A DNA stretch of 64,000 bases, taken from NCBI RefSeq assembly GCF_000468035.1, contig NZ_KI260545.1:103900-167899 (forward strand), given 5' to 3'. Each line of letters starts with the position of its first letter. The stretch's first letter is position 1. This DNA comes from Selenomonas sp. oral taxon 892 str. F0426. GTDB taxonomy: Bacteria; Bacillota; Negativicutes; Selenomonadales; Selenomonadaceae. Below the pieces are notes generated by a model. That model had not been told where the DNA came from and did no database searches. It saw only the letters and a program-made list of their open reading frames with translations. Below, piece after piece: positions 25,657 to 34,296 of the stretch. The position numbers and the translations under genes were made by a program.

Positions 25657-25693
25657 GAGCGACGGTACGAATGTATAACACATACCGTCGCTC
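25657..25693. other. Perfect stem-loop between convergent genes
   Basis: GAGCGACGGTA and TACCGTCGCTC form an 11-bp stem with a 15-base loop but lack a T-tract. It could end transcription weakly from both sides. Confidence 0.5.
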
Positions 25694-25702
25694 CTCATGA
25701 TG

Positions 25703-25969
25703 TCAGTATATTTCCCTCCGATGCCCGATGGCAAGTGCAAGGATGACAAGACGATCGTCCTCGATGGCACAGATCAGGCGATAGTCGCCGATGCGGTAAC
25801 GCCACTGCCCCTTTCGGTTCGCCGTGAGTGCCTTGCCAAATGCACGCGGATTCTCACAGTGGATAAGATTTTTCGTAATCCAGCCACGAAGGATACGCTG
25901 TGTATAACGATCCAGCTTCTTAAAATCCCGATCAAACGAGGCAGTTGTCTGTACTTCGTACTTATTCAA
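25703..25969 (-). CDS. RelE/ParE-superfamily (YafQ-like) toxin of a type II toxin-antitoxin pair
   Basis: 88 residues from a TTG at 25969 that has AAGGA 8 bases upstream; it overlaps the antitoxin gene by 8 bases. The fold is indicated by TASFDRDFKKLDRYTQRILR (9-28) and the C-terminal strands WRYRIGDYRLICAIEDDRLVILALAIGHRREIY, typical of RelE mRNA interferases. His82, Arg83 and Tyr88 are candidate catalytic or RNA-contact residues. It would cleave mRNA on the ribosome unless bound by the antitoxin upstream. Confidence 0.88.
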   Translation of the reverse strand: MNKYEVQTTASFDRDFKKLDRYTQRILRGWITKNLIHCENPRAFGKALTANRKGQWRYRIGDYRLICAIEDDRLVILALAIGHRREIY

Positions 25970-26186
25970 GATCTAGTTCCTTCCACAACTCCTCAATCGG
26001 CTTCGCCTGCTTACCATCTTTTAGATACTCCGCATACGCCTCCTCGGCAAGCGCGATATCGTACTCATCCTCGATCTTTTCAAAGAGCGCCTGCTTGAAT
26101 GCCTCACCGAGGGAGATCGCGTGCAGCTTCGCATAGCTCTCTGCTAGCGCCTTCTCCGTGTCTGTCAGTCGGATCGAAAAACTCAT
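25962..26186 (-). CDS. RelB-like antitoxin with ribbon-helix-helix N-terminus
   Basis: 74 residues from the second ATG (26186), 7 bases after GGAGG. MSFSIRLTDTEKALAESYAK fits a ribbon-helix-helix DNA-binding start. The acidic C-terminal half (EEAYAEYLKDGKQAKPIEEL) would wrap the toxin. The antitoxin-first order and 8-base overlap are usual for relBE-type operons, and autorepression at the promoter upstream is expected. Confidence 0.85.
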   Translation of the reverse strand: MSFSIRLTDTEKALAESYAKLHAISLGEAFKQALFEKIEDEYDIALAEEAYAEYLKDGKQAKPIEELWKELDLE

Positions 26187-26209
26187 TGTCATCCCTCCTT
26201 TTTGATTAC

Positions 26210-26238
26210 AATGTACTACACTAAATTTTCTTTGTCAA
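26210..26238 (-). promoter_or_regulatory. Promoter for the RelBE-type pair
   Basis: Minus-strand TTGACA and TACATT with a 17-base spacer, ending about 25 bases upstream of the antitoxin ATG. Confidence 0.65.
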
Positions 26239-26314
26239 ATTCTATTTAAGATGAACGCTCCTCCCCGATAATACTATTAGAAGGAATTGTATCCCACGGA
26301 TTGGAGATGGTAAC

Positions 26315-27046
26315 ATGCGTATTGGAGAGAATGCAGGTAAGCTCCCATTCCTGCATACGGAGAACGCAGCGGCAGGAAAATCGGAGCAGAAGAAAAGCAC
26401 GGTGACAGATATCCTGAGCCGCGCGGTCGAGGTCTATATCAGCGCAAAGGGGAAATCCCTGAACGAGAGCGCAGATATGGAGGAGGATCTGACCCCTGCA
26501 GAGCTGGCACTTGCGGCAAACGAGAAGGAAATCGCCGACAAGAAGGCAAAGAAGGCGCAGGCAGCGGAGATTGAGAAGCGCATTCAGACGGATGAGAGCC
26601 TCACGGACGAGGATAAGACAAAGCTGCAGAAGCAGGCGAACGATCTGAAACGTGCGGGCATGACGGACGAGGACAAGCTGAGCGAGCTGCACGGCAAGGT
26701 GGATGCGCTCGAACAGCTCGTAAGGGACGGACTTGTGACGGATGATGAAATCAGCAAACAGCGTTCCCTCTACCACCGTCAGATCAGTTTCTTGAAAGGC
26801 TCAATGGCGGCAAAGGACGAGCACATCCGAAAGCTGCGCGGACAGGCGCTGCAGGAGCGTGCCGACCGCGATGCGGAGATCACAAAGGCGCAGGAGAAGG
26901 AACGAGCCGCACTTGCAGCGGCGCAGCCGGATGATCTAACCGCACTCGCCGCCCTCAGAGAGTACCAAAAGACTGCCGCTGCAAAGAAACACGCAGACCG
27001 CAGCACAATCGTCGTCCCAAGCAATAAGAGTACAAGCGATACATAG
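26315..27046 (+). CDS. Coiled-coil protein of unknown function
   Basis: 243 residues with GGAG 8 bases upstream of the ATG. There is no signal peptide or membrane helix. Almost the whole protein is predicted helical, rich in Lys, Glu, Ala and Asp with heptad-like patterns (for example ADKKAKKAQAAEIEKRI, then KLQKQANDLKRAGM). Two copies of a T/S-D-E-D motif occur (LTDEDKTKL and MTDEDKLSEL). No family was recognised. It has its own terminator and sits between a toxin-antitoxin pair and an amino-acid transporter, so it may be accessory. Confidence 0.65.
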   Translation: MRIGENAGKLPFLHTENAAAGKSEQKKSTVTDILSRAVEVYISAKGKSLNESADMEEDLTPAELALAANEKEIADKKAKKAQAAEIEKRIQTDESLTDEDKTKLQKQANDLKRAGMTDEDKLSELHGKVDALEQLVRDGLVTDDEISKQRSLYHRQISFLKGSMAAKDEHIRKLRGQALQERADRDAEITKAQEKERAALAAAQPDDLTALAALREYQKTAAAKKHADRSTIVVPSNKSTSDT

Positions 27047-27063
27047 GAAGCACTGCACGCAAA

Positions 27064-27111
27064 CGGCGGCAGCCCGCGAGGAAAACCTCGCCGGACTGCC
27101 GCCTTATTTTC
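27064..27111 (+). terminator. Terminator after the coiled-coil gene
   Basis: GGCGGCAG and CTGCCGCC enclose a second hairpin (GCGAGG-AAAA-CCTCGC) and are followed by TTATTTT. It lies between convergent genes and may also act on the ABC operon. Confidence 0.8.
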
Positions 27112-27125
27112 TATTGTATCGCCGC

Positions 27126-27890
27126 TCAGATCAGTACCGCCGGTTCGTACTCCTCGGGGAGAATGCGGCGGAGGAAACGGCGGGTGCGTTCCTCGCGCGG
27201 CGCGGTGAAGATCTCGTGCGCCCCGCCCGCCTCGACGATGACGCCGTCCGACATAAAGACGACCTGCGTCGCGACATCCTGCGCGAACTTCATCTCGTGA
27301 GTGACAACGATCATCGTCGTCCCCTCCCGGGCAAGCTGCTTCATGACCTGCAGAACCTCGCCCACGAGCTCGGGATCGAGCGCAGAGGTCGGCTCATCAA
27401 AGAGGATGACATCGGGCTTTGCCGCAATCGCGCGTGCGATGCCGACGCGCTGCTGCTGCCCGCCCGAGAGCTGCGCGGGGTAGTAGTCCGCGCGCTCCGC
27501 CATGCCGACCCTCCGCAGAGCCTCCATCGCGATCGCATGCGCCTCCCCCTTCGGGATGCCGCGTCCGACGGTCAGCCCGAGCGTCACATTCTCGAGCGCG
27601 GTCTTGTTGGCAAAGAGATTGTAGTTCTGAAAGACAAACGCGGTCTTTTTCCGCACATCCGCAACCTCCCGATGCGAGGCATCCCGAAGGGAGAGCTGCG
27701 CCCCGTGGAAGTCCATCGTCCCTCCGTCAGCACGCTCGAGAAAGTTGAGACAGCGCAGGAATGTGGTCTTTCCCGAGCCGCTCGGTCCGAGGATAACGAC
27801 AACATCTCCCTTTGTGACGGAGAGGCTGACATCCTTCAGCACCTCGGTGTTTTCAAAGTTCTTTCGCACATTTTTTACTTCCAGCAACAT
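27126..27890 (-). CDS. Polar amino-acid ABC transporter ATP-binding protein
   Basis: 254 residues with Walker [10 protein letters not shown], signature LSGGQQQR, Walker [15 protein letters not shown] and the switch VVTHEM: the GlnQ/HisP/ArtP subclass. It powers import by the two permeases and binding lipoprotein encoded upstream. It is the last gene of a five-gene operon. Cystine or methionine derivatives are plausible substrates from the neighbouring sulfur genes, but the ATPase gives no specificity. Confidence 0.93.
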   Translation of the reverse strand: MLLEVKNVRKNFENTEVLKDVSLSVTKGDVVVILGPSGSGKTTFLRCLNFLERADGGTMDFHGAQLSLRDASHREVADVRKKTAFVFQNYNLFANKTALENVTLGLTVGRGIPKGEAHAIAMEALRRVGMAERADYYPAQLSGGQQQRVGIARAIAAKPDVILFDEPTSALDPELVGEVLQVMKQLAREGTTMIVVTHEMKFAQDVATQVVFMSDGVIVEAGGAHEIFTAPREERTRRFLRRILPEEYEPAVLI

Positions 27891-27902
27891 AACGCCGCCT
27901 CC

Positions 27903-28610
27903 CTAGTTCTGACCGCGGAATGCTCCGACACGCCGTTCCGCCGCCGCGAAGAGCAGCTGAACGATGGTGCAGAGGACAAGATAGACAAAGAACACATCGA
28001 GATATGCCTCGATGTAGTTATAACCGTAGGACGCGGCGATCTTGCCGACTGCCATGATGTCCTTGACCGTCATGAGAAAGGCGAGCGATGTGCCCTTGAT
28101 GAGATTGACCGTGATGTTCGCGATGCTCGGCAGCGCGACGACGAGTGCCTGCGGGATGATGACGTGCACATAGGTCTGAAATGCACTCAGCCCGCCCGCA
28201 AGGCCTGCCTCGAACTGCCCCTTCGGGATGGCGAGCAGAGCGGAGCGAAACGCCTCCGTGAGCAGGGCAATCGTGTTGACGGTAAAGATAAAGACGGCGT
28301 AGTAAAACGGATCAACCGCCTCAAATACGTTGATATCCAGCCCCAGATCCTTGATGAGCGCATTGATGAGACTCGGCAGAAGGCTGTAAAGCAGGAGAAT
28401 CTGAAGGATGAGCGGCGTGCCGCGCACAAAGGAAACATAGAGCCGCGCAATCGTCCCGCCGATGCCCTGCCCGCGCACGCGCAGGACGGCAAAGCAGAAT
28501 GCAGCGGGCGCGGCGAGTACAAGGGAAAGCGCGGTCAGTGCGAGCGTCACACCCGCCCCCTGCCACACGAGCAGAAAGGTTTCCTGCATAAAGTCAAGAT
28601 CCAGTTCCAA
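27903..28610 (-). CDS. Amino-acid ABC transporter permease (HisM/GlnP family)
   Basis: 235 residues starting from a TTG preceded by AAAGGAGGGG at 8-base spacing. About five membrane helices are visible. The EAA loop is present as EAGLAGGLSAFQTYVHVIIPQ, and the family signature YVSFVRGTPLILQIL lies near the N-terminus. Its start overlaps the end of the other permease gene by 17 bases, so translation is coupled. The two permeases probably form a heterodimer. Confidence 0.92.
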   Translation of the reverse strand: MELDLDFMQETFLLVWQGAGVTLALTALSLVLAAPAAFCFAVLRVRGQGIGGTIARLYVSFVRGTPLILQILLLYSLLPSLINALIKDLGLDINVFEAVDPFYYAVFIFTVNTIALLTEAFRSALLAIPKGQFEAGLAGGLSAFQTYVHVIIPQALVVALPSIANITVNLIKGTSLAFLMTVKDIMAVGKIAASYGYNYIEAYLDVFFVYLVLCTIVQLLFAAAERRVGAFRGQN

Positions 28611-29355
28611 CGGCTTCCCCTCCTTTCACTGTGCGTCGCTTCACGGCCGCGGCGCGCAGACTCGTTCCTTTATCCAGGTGCTTTTCCGCTGCGCCAAAAA
28701 TCTGCTCGAGGATGAGTACCAGCACCCAGTAGATGAGCATCGCGGCGAGATAGACCTCGATCCCGTACGCACCGAAGTTCTGTGCGATGATGAGGTTGCC
28801 CCTGCCGATCAGGTCGATGAGGCCGATCGTGTACGCGAGCGATCCTTCCTTCAGCAGATTGATGGCTGCATTGCCGAAATTCGGCAGGGCGATGATGGCC
28901 GCCTGCCCGAACATGACGTGACGGAATGCCTGAAACGGCGTCAGGCCCGCACTCACTGCCGCCTCGTATTGCCCGCGCGGAACAGCCGTATAGGCCGCGC
29001 GAAAAACCTCGGAGATGTATGCGCCGAAGAGCAGCGTGAACGTGATCACAGCGAAGACGGCGCGGTGCAGCGCATTCATATCGTAGTCAAAGAGCGCAAA
29101 CGCGAGTTTCGGCAGCCCGTAGAAGACGATAAAGAGCAGAACGATGGACGGCGTGCAGCGCATAACATACACATAAGCGAGCGCAGCCCACCGGAGCGGC
29201 ATGGAGCCGCCGATGTTTGCCCACGCAAGCACGCCGCCGAGCAGCGAACCGAGCGTGATGCTGACGAAGCCCACGAGAAGCGTCACATCGAGATATGCGA
29301 GGAGCTGCGGCAGAACCTGCCCGATCATCCCAATGTCAAATGCCCGTGTTTCCAT
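28594..29355 (-). CDS. Amino-acid ABC transporter permease (HisQ/GlnP family)
   Basis: 253 residues with membrane helices and the sequence YVYVMRCTPSIVLLFIVFYG, the counterpart of the family R-G-T-P loop, here with Cys in place of Gly. The EAA motif is EAAVSAGLTPFQAFRHVMFGQ-like. It works with the second permease and ATPase. It begins 18 bases after the binding lipoprotein stop. Confidence 0.92.
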   Translation of the reverse strand: METRAFDIGMIGQVLPQLLAYLDVTLLVGFVSITLGSLLGGVLAWANIGGSMPLRWAALAYVYVMRCTPSIVLLFIVFYGLPKLAFALFDYDMNALHRAVFAVITFTLLFGAYISEVFRAAYTAVPRGQYEAAVSAGLTPFQAFRHVMFGQAAIIALPNFGNAAINLLKEGSLAYTIGLIDLIGRGNLIIAQNFGAYGIEVYLAAMLIYWVLVLILEQIFGAAEKHLDKGTSLRAAAVKRRTVKGGEAVGTGS

Positions 29356-29373
29356 CCCGTGTGCCTCCTTTCA

Positions 29374-30234
29374 TCAGTTCAGGTATGCCGACAGGCTCTC
29401 CCCGAAATATTTCTGCTCGAGTTCCGCAATTTTTCCCTCGGCGCGCAGTTCCTCGATCGCCTTGTCATATTCGTCTGCAAAGGCCTGTTCCTTCTTGTTG
29501 AAGATCGGATAGGTCGGAATCCCCTTGTAGCGGATGTAGGTCAGCTTGTCGCTGAATGCATGGTAGGGCGCGTCTGCCTTCTCAATGTTGTTCTTGTAGC
29601 TCAGCTCGACCTCAAGATAGCCGTCATAGCGCCCCTCCATGACCCAGCTGTATGCATCCGCATTCTGGAACGACTCGGACGAGGTCAGCTTGATCTGGTT
29701 GTCGGGGTTCTCTTTATTGTAGGTGTCGATGACCATGTAGCGCGCATCCTGCGGCGCAATCGGGACGAGCTTGCCGCTGAACTTCGCAAAGGACGAGAGA
29801 TCCTTGATCTCGTTTGCCGTATCCTTGCGGATCGCGAGGCCGATCACACTCGCACCGATGTTGTTCTGCGGGAACACATACTTCTTTTTGCGTGCCTCCG
29901 TGATCCAGATGCCCTTCGTACCGACCGTGTACTTTCCGGACTCGACACCGATCAGGAGATCGTCATCCGAGGTCGGCACGAATTTGAATTCATACTGTGG
30001 CAGCTTCTTCGCCACTTCCTTCATCACAGCGACCTCGAAGCCGTCCGACTCGCCCTGCTCATTCACGTAGTCATACGGCACATAGTAGTTCGTGTGCGCG
30101 ACCGTGATTGTCTTCTTGCCGTCTGCGGACTTCGCTCCATCCGAGCTCTCCTTGCCGCAGCCGGCGAGGCCTGCCGCGAGTGCCGCTGTGAGAAGCCCCG
30201 TAAGTGCCGCCTTGCCGATTTTCTTGAAATTCAT
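29374..30234 (-). CDS. Amino-acid ABC transporter substrate-binding lipoprotein
   Basis: 286 residues from the ATG at 30234 with AAAGGAGAG upstream; an apparent longer frame runs into the preceding gene and is not real. A lipoprotein signal ends in LAGC (Cys26). The mature part is a type 2 periplasmic binding fold (SBP_bac_3): ITVAHTNYYVPYDYVNEQGE, GFEVAVMKEVAKKLP and a second-domain ESFQNADAYSWVMEGRYDGY. It captures the substrate outside the inner membrane. The usual Arg that contacts the ligand carboxylate is not obvious, so the ligand may be unusual. Neighbours favour a sulfur amino acid. Confidence 0.9.
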   Translation of the reverse strand: MNFKKIGKAALTGLLTAALAAGLAGCGKESSDGAKSADGKKTITVAHTNYYVPYDYVNEQGESDGFEVAVMKEVAKKLPQYEFKFVPTSDDDLLIGVESGKYTVGTKGIWITEARKKKYVFPQNNIGASVIGLAIRKDTANEIKDLSSFAKFSGKLVPIAPQDARYMVIDTYNKENPDNQIKLTSSESFQNADAYSWVMEGRYDGYLEVELSYKNNIEKADAPYHAFSDKLTYIRYKGIPTYPIFNKKEQAFADEYDKAIEELRAEGKIAELEQKYFGESLSAYLN

Positions 30235-30247
30235 GTCATTCTCTCCT

Positions 30248-31255
30248 TTATCGCGCGCCCGCTGCGCCGCGTACCCAGTCAAAACGCTTCCAATCAATGT
30301 CACGGGGCACAGTGCAGTCCGCGCCGAGAAGGACGCCCGTCCGCCCCGCCGCCGCGAGAATGCGCTGCGTCTCTGCCTCGACCTCCGCCCGTGTGCCGCT
30401 ATAGAGGATGTCCGTCGGCAGATTGCCGAATCCTCCGAGCAGCGCGTGCTGCGGGAAAATTCTGCGCCCCTCTTCAAGCGGCACCCCCTCGACCACCGCC
30501 GCCCAATTGATCGTCTTGGCATCGTAGTCCTTGTACCATTCGAGTTCGTTGCGGTGCCCTGCATAGCCGCATATATGGAGGATATTGTAGGAACTCACCG
30601 CATTCGCGGCGCGCAGGATCTCCTTTTCGCCCGGCGCGAACACCTCCTCATAGACGGCGCGGTCAGCCCCCTCACCAACAAGGTTCTGCAGGCTGAAATA
30701 GATGCCCGTCACGCTCGCCTCTGTGATCATGCGATGCGCGAGTTTTGCGAGATCAGCGGAGATCACGGCGAATGCCTGCTTTACCGCCTCCTTGTCCTCA
30801 CGCACAAGCTGTGCGAGAAATGCCTCATCCTCCGCGAGCGTACCCGGCTGCATAAACTTGATCGTCGTCCCCGCGCAGAAGATGTTGTAGAACGTCGCGA
30901 CCTCCGTGCCGTACCTCCGCGTAATCTCCTTCGCGTAGGCGACCTGCCGCGTAAAGAAGGGATGATCGTCCGGGAGCGGCTGCACCTTTGCGAGCTCCGC
31001 CGCCGTGCGCGCCGCCTGCACCGCCGGATTCGGATAGGAGAAGAAGCCGTCCGTCATGATCTTGACGAAGTCGGGCTGCGCCTCCTCGATGAAGCGAATC
31101 TCGCCGTCCAAGACCTTCTTCTCAAGTTCCGGATGCGTGTAGGCATCCGCGTGAATCTCATCGTCGAGGAAGTGGAACCAAAAACCCGCAGGCACACGCT
31201 CTACCTCTTTGCGATCCATTGCATTCATAACCAGTTCTTTTTTCGATATTCCCAT
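30248..31255 (-). CDS. Uroporphyrinogen decarboxylase-family protein, probably a Zn-dependent methyltransferase
   Basis: 335 residues from the ATG at 31255 (GGAG upstream). The URO-D-like TIM barrel of MtaA/CmuA proteins is recognisable. The zinc ligand set His-x-Cys...Cys is present at His227, Cys229 and Cys314 (ILHICGYAGH, LLGADCTVP), which true heme-pathway HemE lacks. Such proteins move methyl groups between corrinoid proteins and thiols. It is the first gene of an operon with an amino-acid importer and lies opposite two PLP lyases acting on sulfur amino acids, so methyl transfer to or from a thiol such as homocysteine or methanethiol is a reasonable guess. No corrinoid protein is encoded here. 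Confidence 0.8.
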   Translation of the reverse strand: MGISKKELVMNAMDRKEVERVPAGFWFHFLDDEIHADAYTHPELEKKVLDGEIRFIEEAQPDFVKIMTDGFFSYPNPAVQAARTAAELAKVQPLPDDHPFFTRQVAYAKEITRRYGTEVATFYNIFCAGTTIKFMQPGTLAEDEAFLAQLVREDKEAVKQAFAVISADLAKLAHRMITEASVTGIYFSLQNLVGEGADRAVYEEVFAPGEKEILRAANAVSSYNILHICGYAGHRNELEWYKDYDAKTINWAAVVEGVPLEEGRRIFPQHALLGGFGNLPTDILYSGTRAEVEAETQRILAAAGRTGVLLGADCTVPRDIDWKRFDWVRGAAGAR

Positions 31256-31315
31256 AACGACACTCCATTCTTTAAAATCTTGTTTGCATATATGTTTTTC
31301 ATTTAACGTGTCGAC

Positions 31316-31344
31316 ATCATACAACGGATTAACATAGTTGTCAA
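31316..31344 (-). promoter_or_regulatory. Promoter for the URO-D/ABC transporter operon
   Basis: Minus-strand TTGACA and TATGAT with a 17-base spacer, about 60 bases upstream of the ATG at 31255. Confidence 0.75.
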
Positions 31345-31366
31345 GCATGTTTTATATATTTTTTGA

Positions 31367-31396
31367 TTGACATATGCGTGGCAATCCCTTTATAAT
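31367..31396 (+). promoter_or_regulatory. Promoter for the two PLP lyase genes
   Basis: TTGACA and TATAAT with an 18-base spacer, about 45 bases upstream of the lyase ATG. It is back-to-back with the minus-strand promoter; the two -35 boxes are 22 bases apart. Confidence 0.75.
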
Positions 31397-31442
31397 GTAA
31401 AAAGCAAGCAATACATATCGGATAAGTTAGGGAGGATATATG

Positions 31443-32597
31443 ATGAAAGATTTCTCTGCCGAAGTACACGGCTGCCACACATATGACGCAACGGGCGCGC
31501 TCACGACGCCCGTCTATCTGTCCGCGACGTTCCGCCATCCGGCATTCCGCCGGAGCACAGGCTATGACTATGGACGTGTCGCAAACCCGACGCGCACAGC
31601 GCTCGAGCAGACGATTGCACTCCTCGAGGGCGGCGGACGCGCGTGGGCGCTCTCCTCAGGCATGGCAGCAGTCAACCTTGTTTTCGCTCTTTGCCGGGCA
31701 GGCGACCATGTGCTCCTGCCGGAGGATCTCTACGGCGGCACGATGCGGCTAGCGAACGAGATTTACAGCCGCTACGGCATTGACTTCGAGTACATCGACA
31801 TGCGCGACATCGCGCTCGCCCGTTCACGGATGCGGAAAGAGACGAAGCTCATCTTCATTGAAACGCCCTCGAACCCCATGATGTTCGTCACCGACATCCG
31901 CGCACTCGCAGAGATCGCGCACGCACATGGCGCGCTCCTCGCCGCGGACAACACCTTTCTCTCGCCGCATTTCCAAAAGCCGCTCGAACTTGGCGCAGAC
32001 ATTGTCCTAGAGAGCGGCACAAAGTATCTCTGCGGTCACAATGACGTGATCTGCGGCACGCTCACAGTGCGGGATGCGGACTCCGACCTCGCGAAGGAGA
32101 TCGAGCTGCTCGTCAAATCCGAGGGGCCAAACCTCTCTCCGATGGACTCGTGGCTCATGCTGCGCAGCCTAAAGACACTCGGCGTGCGCGTCGAGCGTCA
32201 AGAGGAGAGTGCGCTCACCATCGCCCAGTGGCTGCGCACACTGCCAGAGGTCACCGATGTTTACTATGTAGGTCTCTCCGACCATCCCCAGTATGCACTC
32301 CACCAGTCCCAGAGCACGGGCTGCGGCGGCATGATCTCGTTCAAGGTGAAAACGCCTGAGACCGCGCAAAACGTCCTTGCCCATCTAAAACTCATCGCAT
32401 TTGCCGAAAGCCTCGGCGGCGTTGAGAGTCTGCTCACCTATCCCATCGTCCAAACGCACGCGGAGATGCCCCGCGACCTCATCACGCGCACAGGACTCGA
32501 CGACCGCCTCCTCCGCCTCTCCGTGGGACTTGAGGATGTAGAGGATCTAAAAGAGGATCTGGCACAGGCACTGAAAAAGGCGGCACAGAAAGGATAA
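31443..32597 (+). CDS. Cys/Met metabolism PLP-dependent enzyme (MetB/MetC family)
   Basis: 384 residues from the second of two adjacent ATGs, 7 bases after GGAGG. The PLP lysine is Lys194 in ESGTKYLCGHND. YDYGRVANPTR and SSGMAAVNLVF are the other family signatures. The enzyme handles gamma or beta elimination/replacement on cystathionine, homocysteine or methionine; the exact reaction cannot be read from sequence. It heads a two-gene operon with a PatB-type lyase and diverges from the methyltransferase-like/ABC operon. Confidence 0.9.
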   Translation: MKDFSAEVHGCHTYDATGALTTPVYLSATFRHPAFRRSTGYDYGRVANPTRTALEQTIALLEGGGRAWALSSGMAAVNLVFALCRAGDHVLLPEDLYGGTMRLANEIYSRYGIDFEYIDMRDIALARSRMRKETKLIFIETPSNPMMFVTDIRALAEIAHAHGALLAADNTFLSPHFQKPLELGADIVLESGTKYLCGHNDVICGTLTVRDADSDLAKEIELLVKSEGPNLSPMDSWLMLRSLKTLGVRVERQEESALTIAQWLRTLPEVTDVYYVGLSDHPQYALHQSQSTGCGGMISFKVKTPETAQNVLAHLKLIAFAESLGGVESLLTYPIVQTHAEMPRDLITRTGLDDRLLRLSVGLEDVEDLKEDLAQALKKAAQKG

Positions 32598-32602
32598 GCA
32601 TC

Positions 32603-33772
32603 ATGCCCATCAATTTTGACGAAATCATCGACCGCAGGAATACCTCCTGCCTGAAACACGACTTTGCCGTCGAACGCGGCTATCCCGCAGATATCCTGCC
32701 GTTCTGGGTGGCAGACATGGACTTCCGCGCTCCTGCTCCCGTCATTGACGCACTCAAAGCACGCGCAGAGCACGGTATCTTCGGCTATACACAGATCAAG
32801 GATGACTATTTTGCCGTCCTTCGGAACTGGTTCCGCACACGCCATGCCTGGGACATCGAACGGAGCGAGCTCATCATCACCCCCGGCGTTGTCTTTGCGA
32901 TTGCGACCGCCATCCGCGCCTTTACCGAGCCAGGAGACGCCGTACTCATCCAGCAGCCCGTCTACTATCCCTTTGCGAACATCATCCGCGACAACGGCCG
33001 CACACGCATCGACAATCCCCTGCAGCTCATAGAGGGGCGCTATCAGATCGACTTCGCCGACTTCGAGCAAAAGATCGTCGCACACGGCGTCAAGCTCTTT
33101 ATCCTATGCAGCCCGCACAATCCCGTCGGGCGTGTCTGGACGCGTGCGGAGCTCGAACAGATCGCCGCCGTCTGCCTGCGGCATAACGTCATTGTCGTTG
33201 CGGACGAGATTCACGAGGAGTTCATTCGCCCGGGCTTTCGTCACATCCCGTTCGCCTCGCTCTCAGAGGAGGCTGCCGCCATCACCATCACCTGTACCTC
33301 ACCGAGCAAGACCTTCAACCTCGCAGGGCTCCAGATCTCGAACATCTTCATCCGAAACAAGACGCTGCGCCGCCGCTTCCAGCAGGAACTCAGCCGCACG
33401 GGCTACGACGAGCCGAACACGCTTGGTCTTGCAGGCGCAAAGGCAGCCTACGAGCACGGCGCAGCGTGGCTCACGGAGCTCCTCGCCTATCTCGAGGAAA
33501 ACACCGCGCGTGTAAAGGCATTTCTCGCGCAGCATCTGCCGAAGGTGAGGCTCATCGAACCCGAGGGGACGTATCTCCTCTGGCTGGACTTCTCTGCCTA
33601 CGGGCTTTCGGATGAGGCGCTCAACGAGAAAATCATCCGCGACGCGCATCTCTGGCTCGACGACGGCCCCATCTTCGGTGCGGGTGGCAGCGGCTTCCAG
33701 CGCATCAACATCGCCTGTCCGTGGAAAACGCTCGAACAGGGGCTCAAAAATCTCACCGAAGCATTCGCCTAA
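32603..33772 (+). CDS. PatB/MalY-type cystathionine beta-lyase, PLP-dependent aminotransferase fold
   Basis: 389 residues, full length. The N-terminal INFDEIIDRRNTSCLKHD, then ILPFWVADMDF are typical of the MalY/PatB group. The PLP lysine is Lys236 in TSPSKTFNLAG, and SPHNPVGRVWT binds cofactor. It splits C-S bonds in cystathionine or cystine, giving homocysteine or H2S. It starts 5 bases after the MetB/MetC-family gene and ends at a bidirectional terminator. Confidence 0.93.
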   Translation: MPINFDEIIDRRNTSCLKHDFAVERGYPADILPFWVADMDFRAPAPVIDALKARAEHGIFGYTQIKDDYFAVLRNWFRTRHAWDIERSELIITPGVVFAIATAIRAFTEPGDAVLIQQPVYYPFANIIRDNGRTRIDNPLQLIEGRYQIDFADFEQKIVAHGVKLFILCSPHNPVGRVWTRAELEQIAAVCLRHNVIVVADEIHEEFIRPGFRHIPFASLSEEAAAITITCTSPSKTFNLAGLQISNIFIRNKTLRRRFQQELSRTGYDEPNTLGLAGAKAAYEHGAAWLTELLAYLEENTARVKAFLAQHLPKVRLIEPEGTYLLWLDFSAYGLSDEALNEKIIRDAHLWLDDGPIFGAGGSGFQRINIACPWKTLEQGLKNLTEAFA

Positions 33773-33782
33773 ACAACGACAG

Positions 33783-33827
33783 AAAAAATAGGAGACACAG
33801 CATCTTCGCCGTGTCTCCTATTTTTTT
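33783..33827. terminator. Bidirectional terminator between patB-like and mqsA
   Basis: AAAAATAGGAGACAC pairs with GTGTCTCCTATTTTT, with A and T tracts on both sides. Confidence 0.9.
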
Positions 33828-33828
33828 G

Positions 33829-34272
33829 TTATCCGATTTTTTCCAATTCCTTACGCCGTGCCCGCAGAATTTCAAGACCCTGCGGATACTCCTGAAGGAG
33901 CAGCAGCAGATTCGCCATCGTCCTGCTCGGCAGAACTTCGCCCGACTCGTACTTCTGGAATGCGCGTGCTCCGCCGCCGAGGATTGTCCCCGCCTGTTCC
34001 TGCGTCAGTTGGAATTTCTTCCGAATCGAACGGATTTCGGTGGGGAGGGGAAGTCCCTCAACGCGTGCTTTGAGAATATGCAGCGCCCGATCTGAGCATT
34101 TCATATCCTCCCGGGAATGTTCGCCAGTCTTGCCATCGACTGAGTACCAACCGGGCATATCAAAGGTGATACTCTCACCATGATATGTCAATGTCATCGG
34201 TTTGATATCACGACGCAGCTTTTCACCCGTCTCACAACTGATAACGACTTCCTCAACCTCTCTCCTTTTCAT
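33829..34272 (-). CDS. mqsA: MqsA-family antitoxin with degenerate zinc domain
   Basis: 147 residues from the ATG at 34272 (AAGGGA upstream). A longer frame exists only because it reads through the inserted element. The C-terminal helix-turn-helix (about 82-130: IRKKFQLTQEQAGTILGGGARAFQKYE) is that of MqsA. The N-terminal half should carry two CxxC pairs for zinc, but only Cys13 and Cys59 are seen. MqsA neutralises MqsR and represses its own operon. It lies downstream of mqsR but about 190 bases away because of the MITE-like insertion. Confidence 0.8.
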   Translation of the reverse strand: MKRREVEEVVISCETGEKLRRDIKPMTLTYHGESITFDMPGWYSVDGKTGEHSREDMKCSDRALHILKARVEGLPLPTEIRSIRKKFQLTQEQAGTILGGGARAFQKYESGEVLPSRTMANLLLLLQEYPQGLEILRARRKELEKIG

Positions 34273-34296
34273 AATCCATCCCTTCTTTGAATTTAG

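Noticed and set aside
28462..30510. Open frame of 682 codons on the plus strand opposite the amino-acid ABC genes
   Set aside because: It spans four real genes on the other strand and has Arg-rich composition typical of shadows in GC-rich DNA.
30235..30564. Long N-terminal extension of the amino-acid binding protein
   Set aside because: The extra residues read through the preceding gene in another frame; the lipoprotein signal starts at the ATG at 30234.
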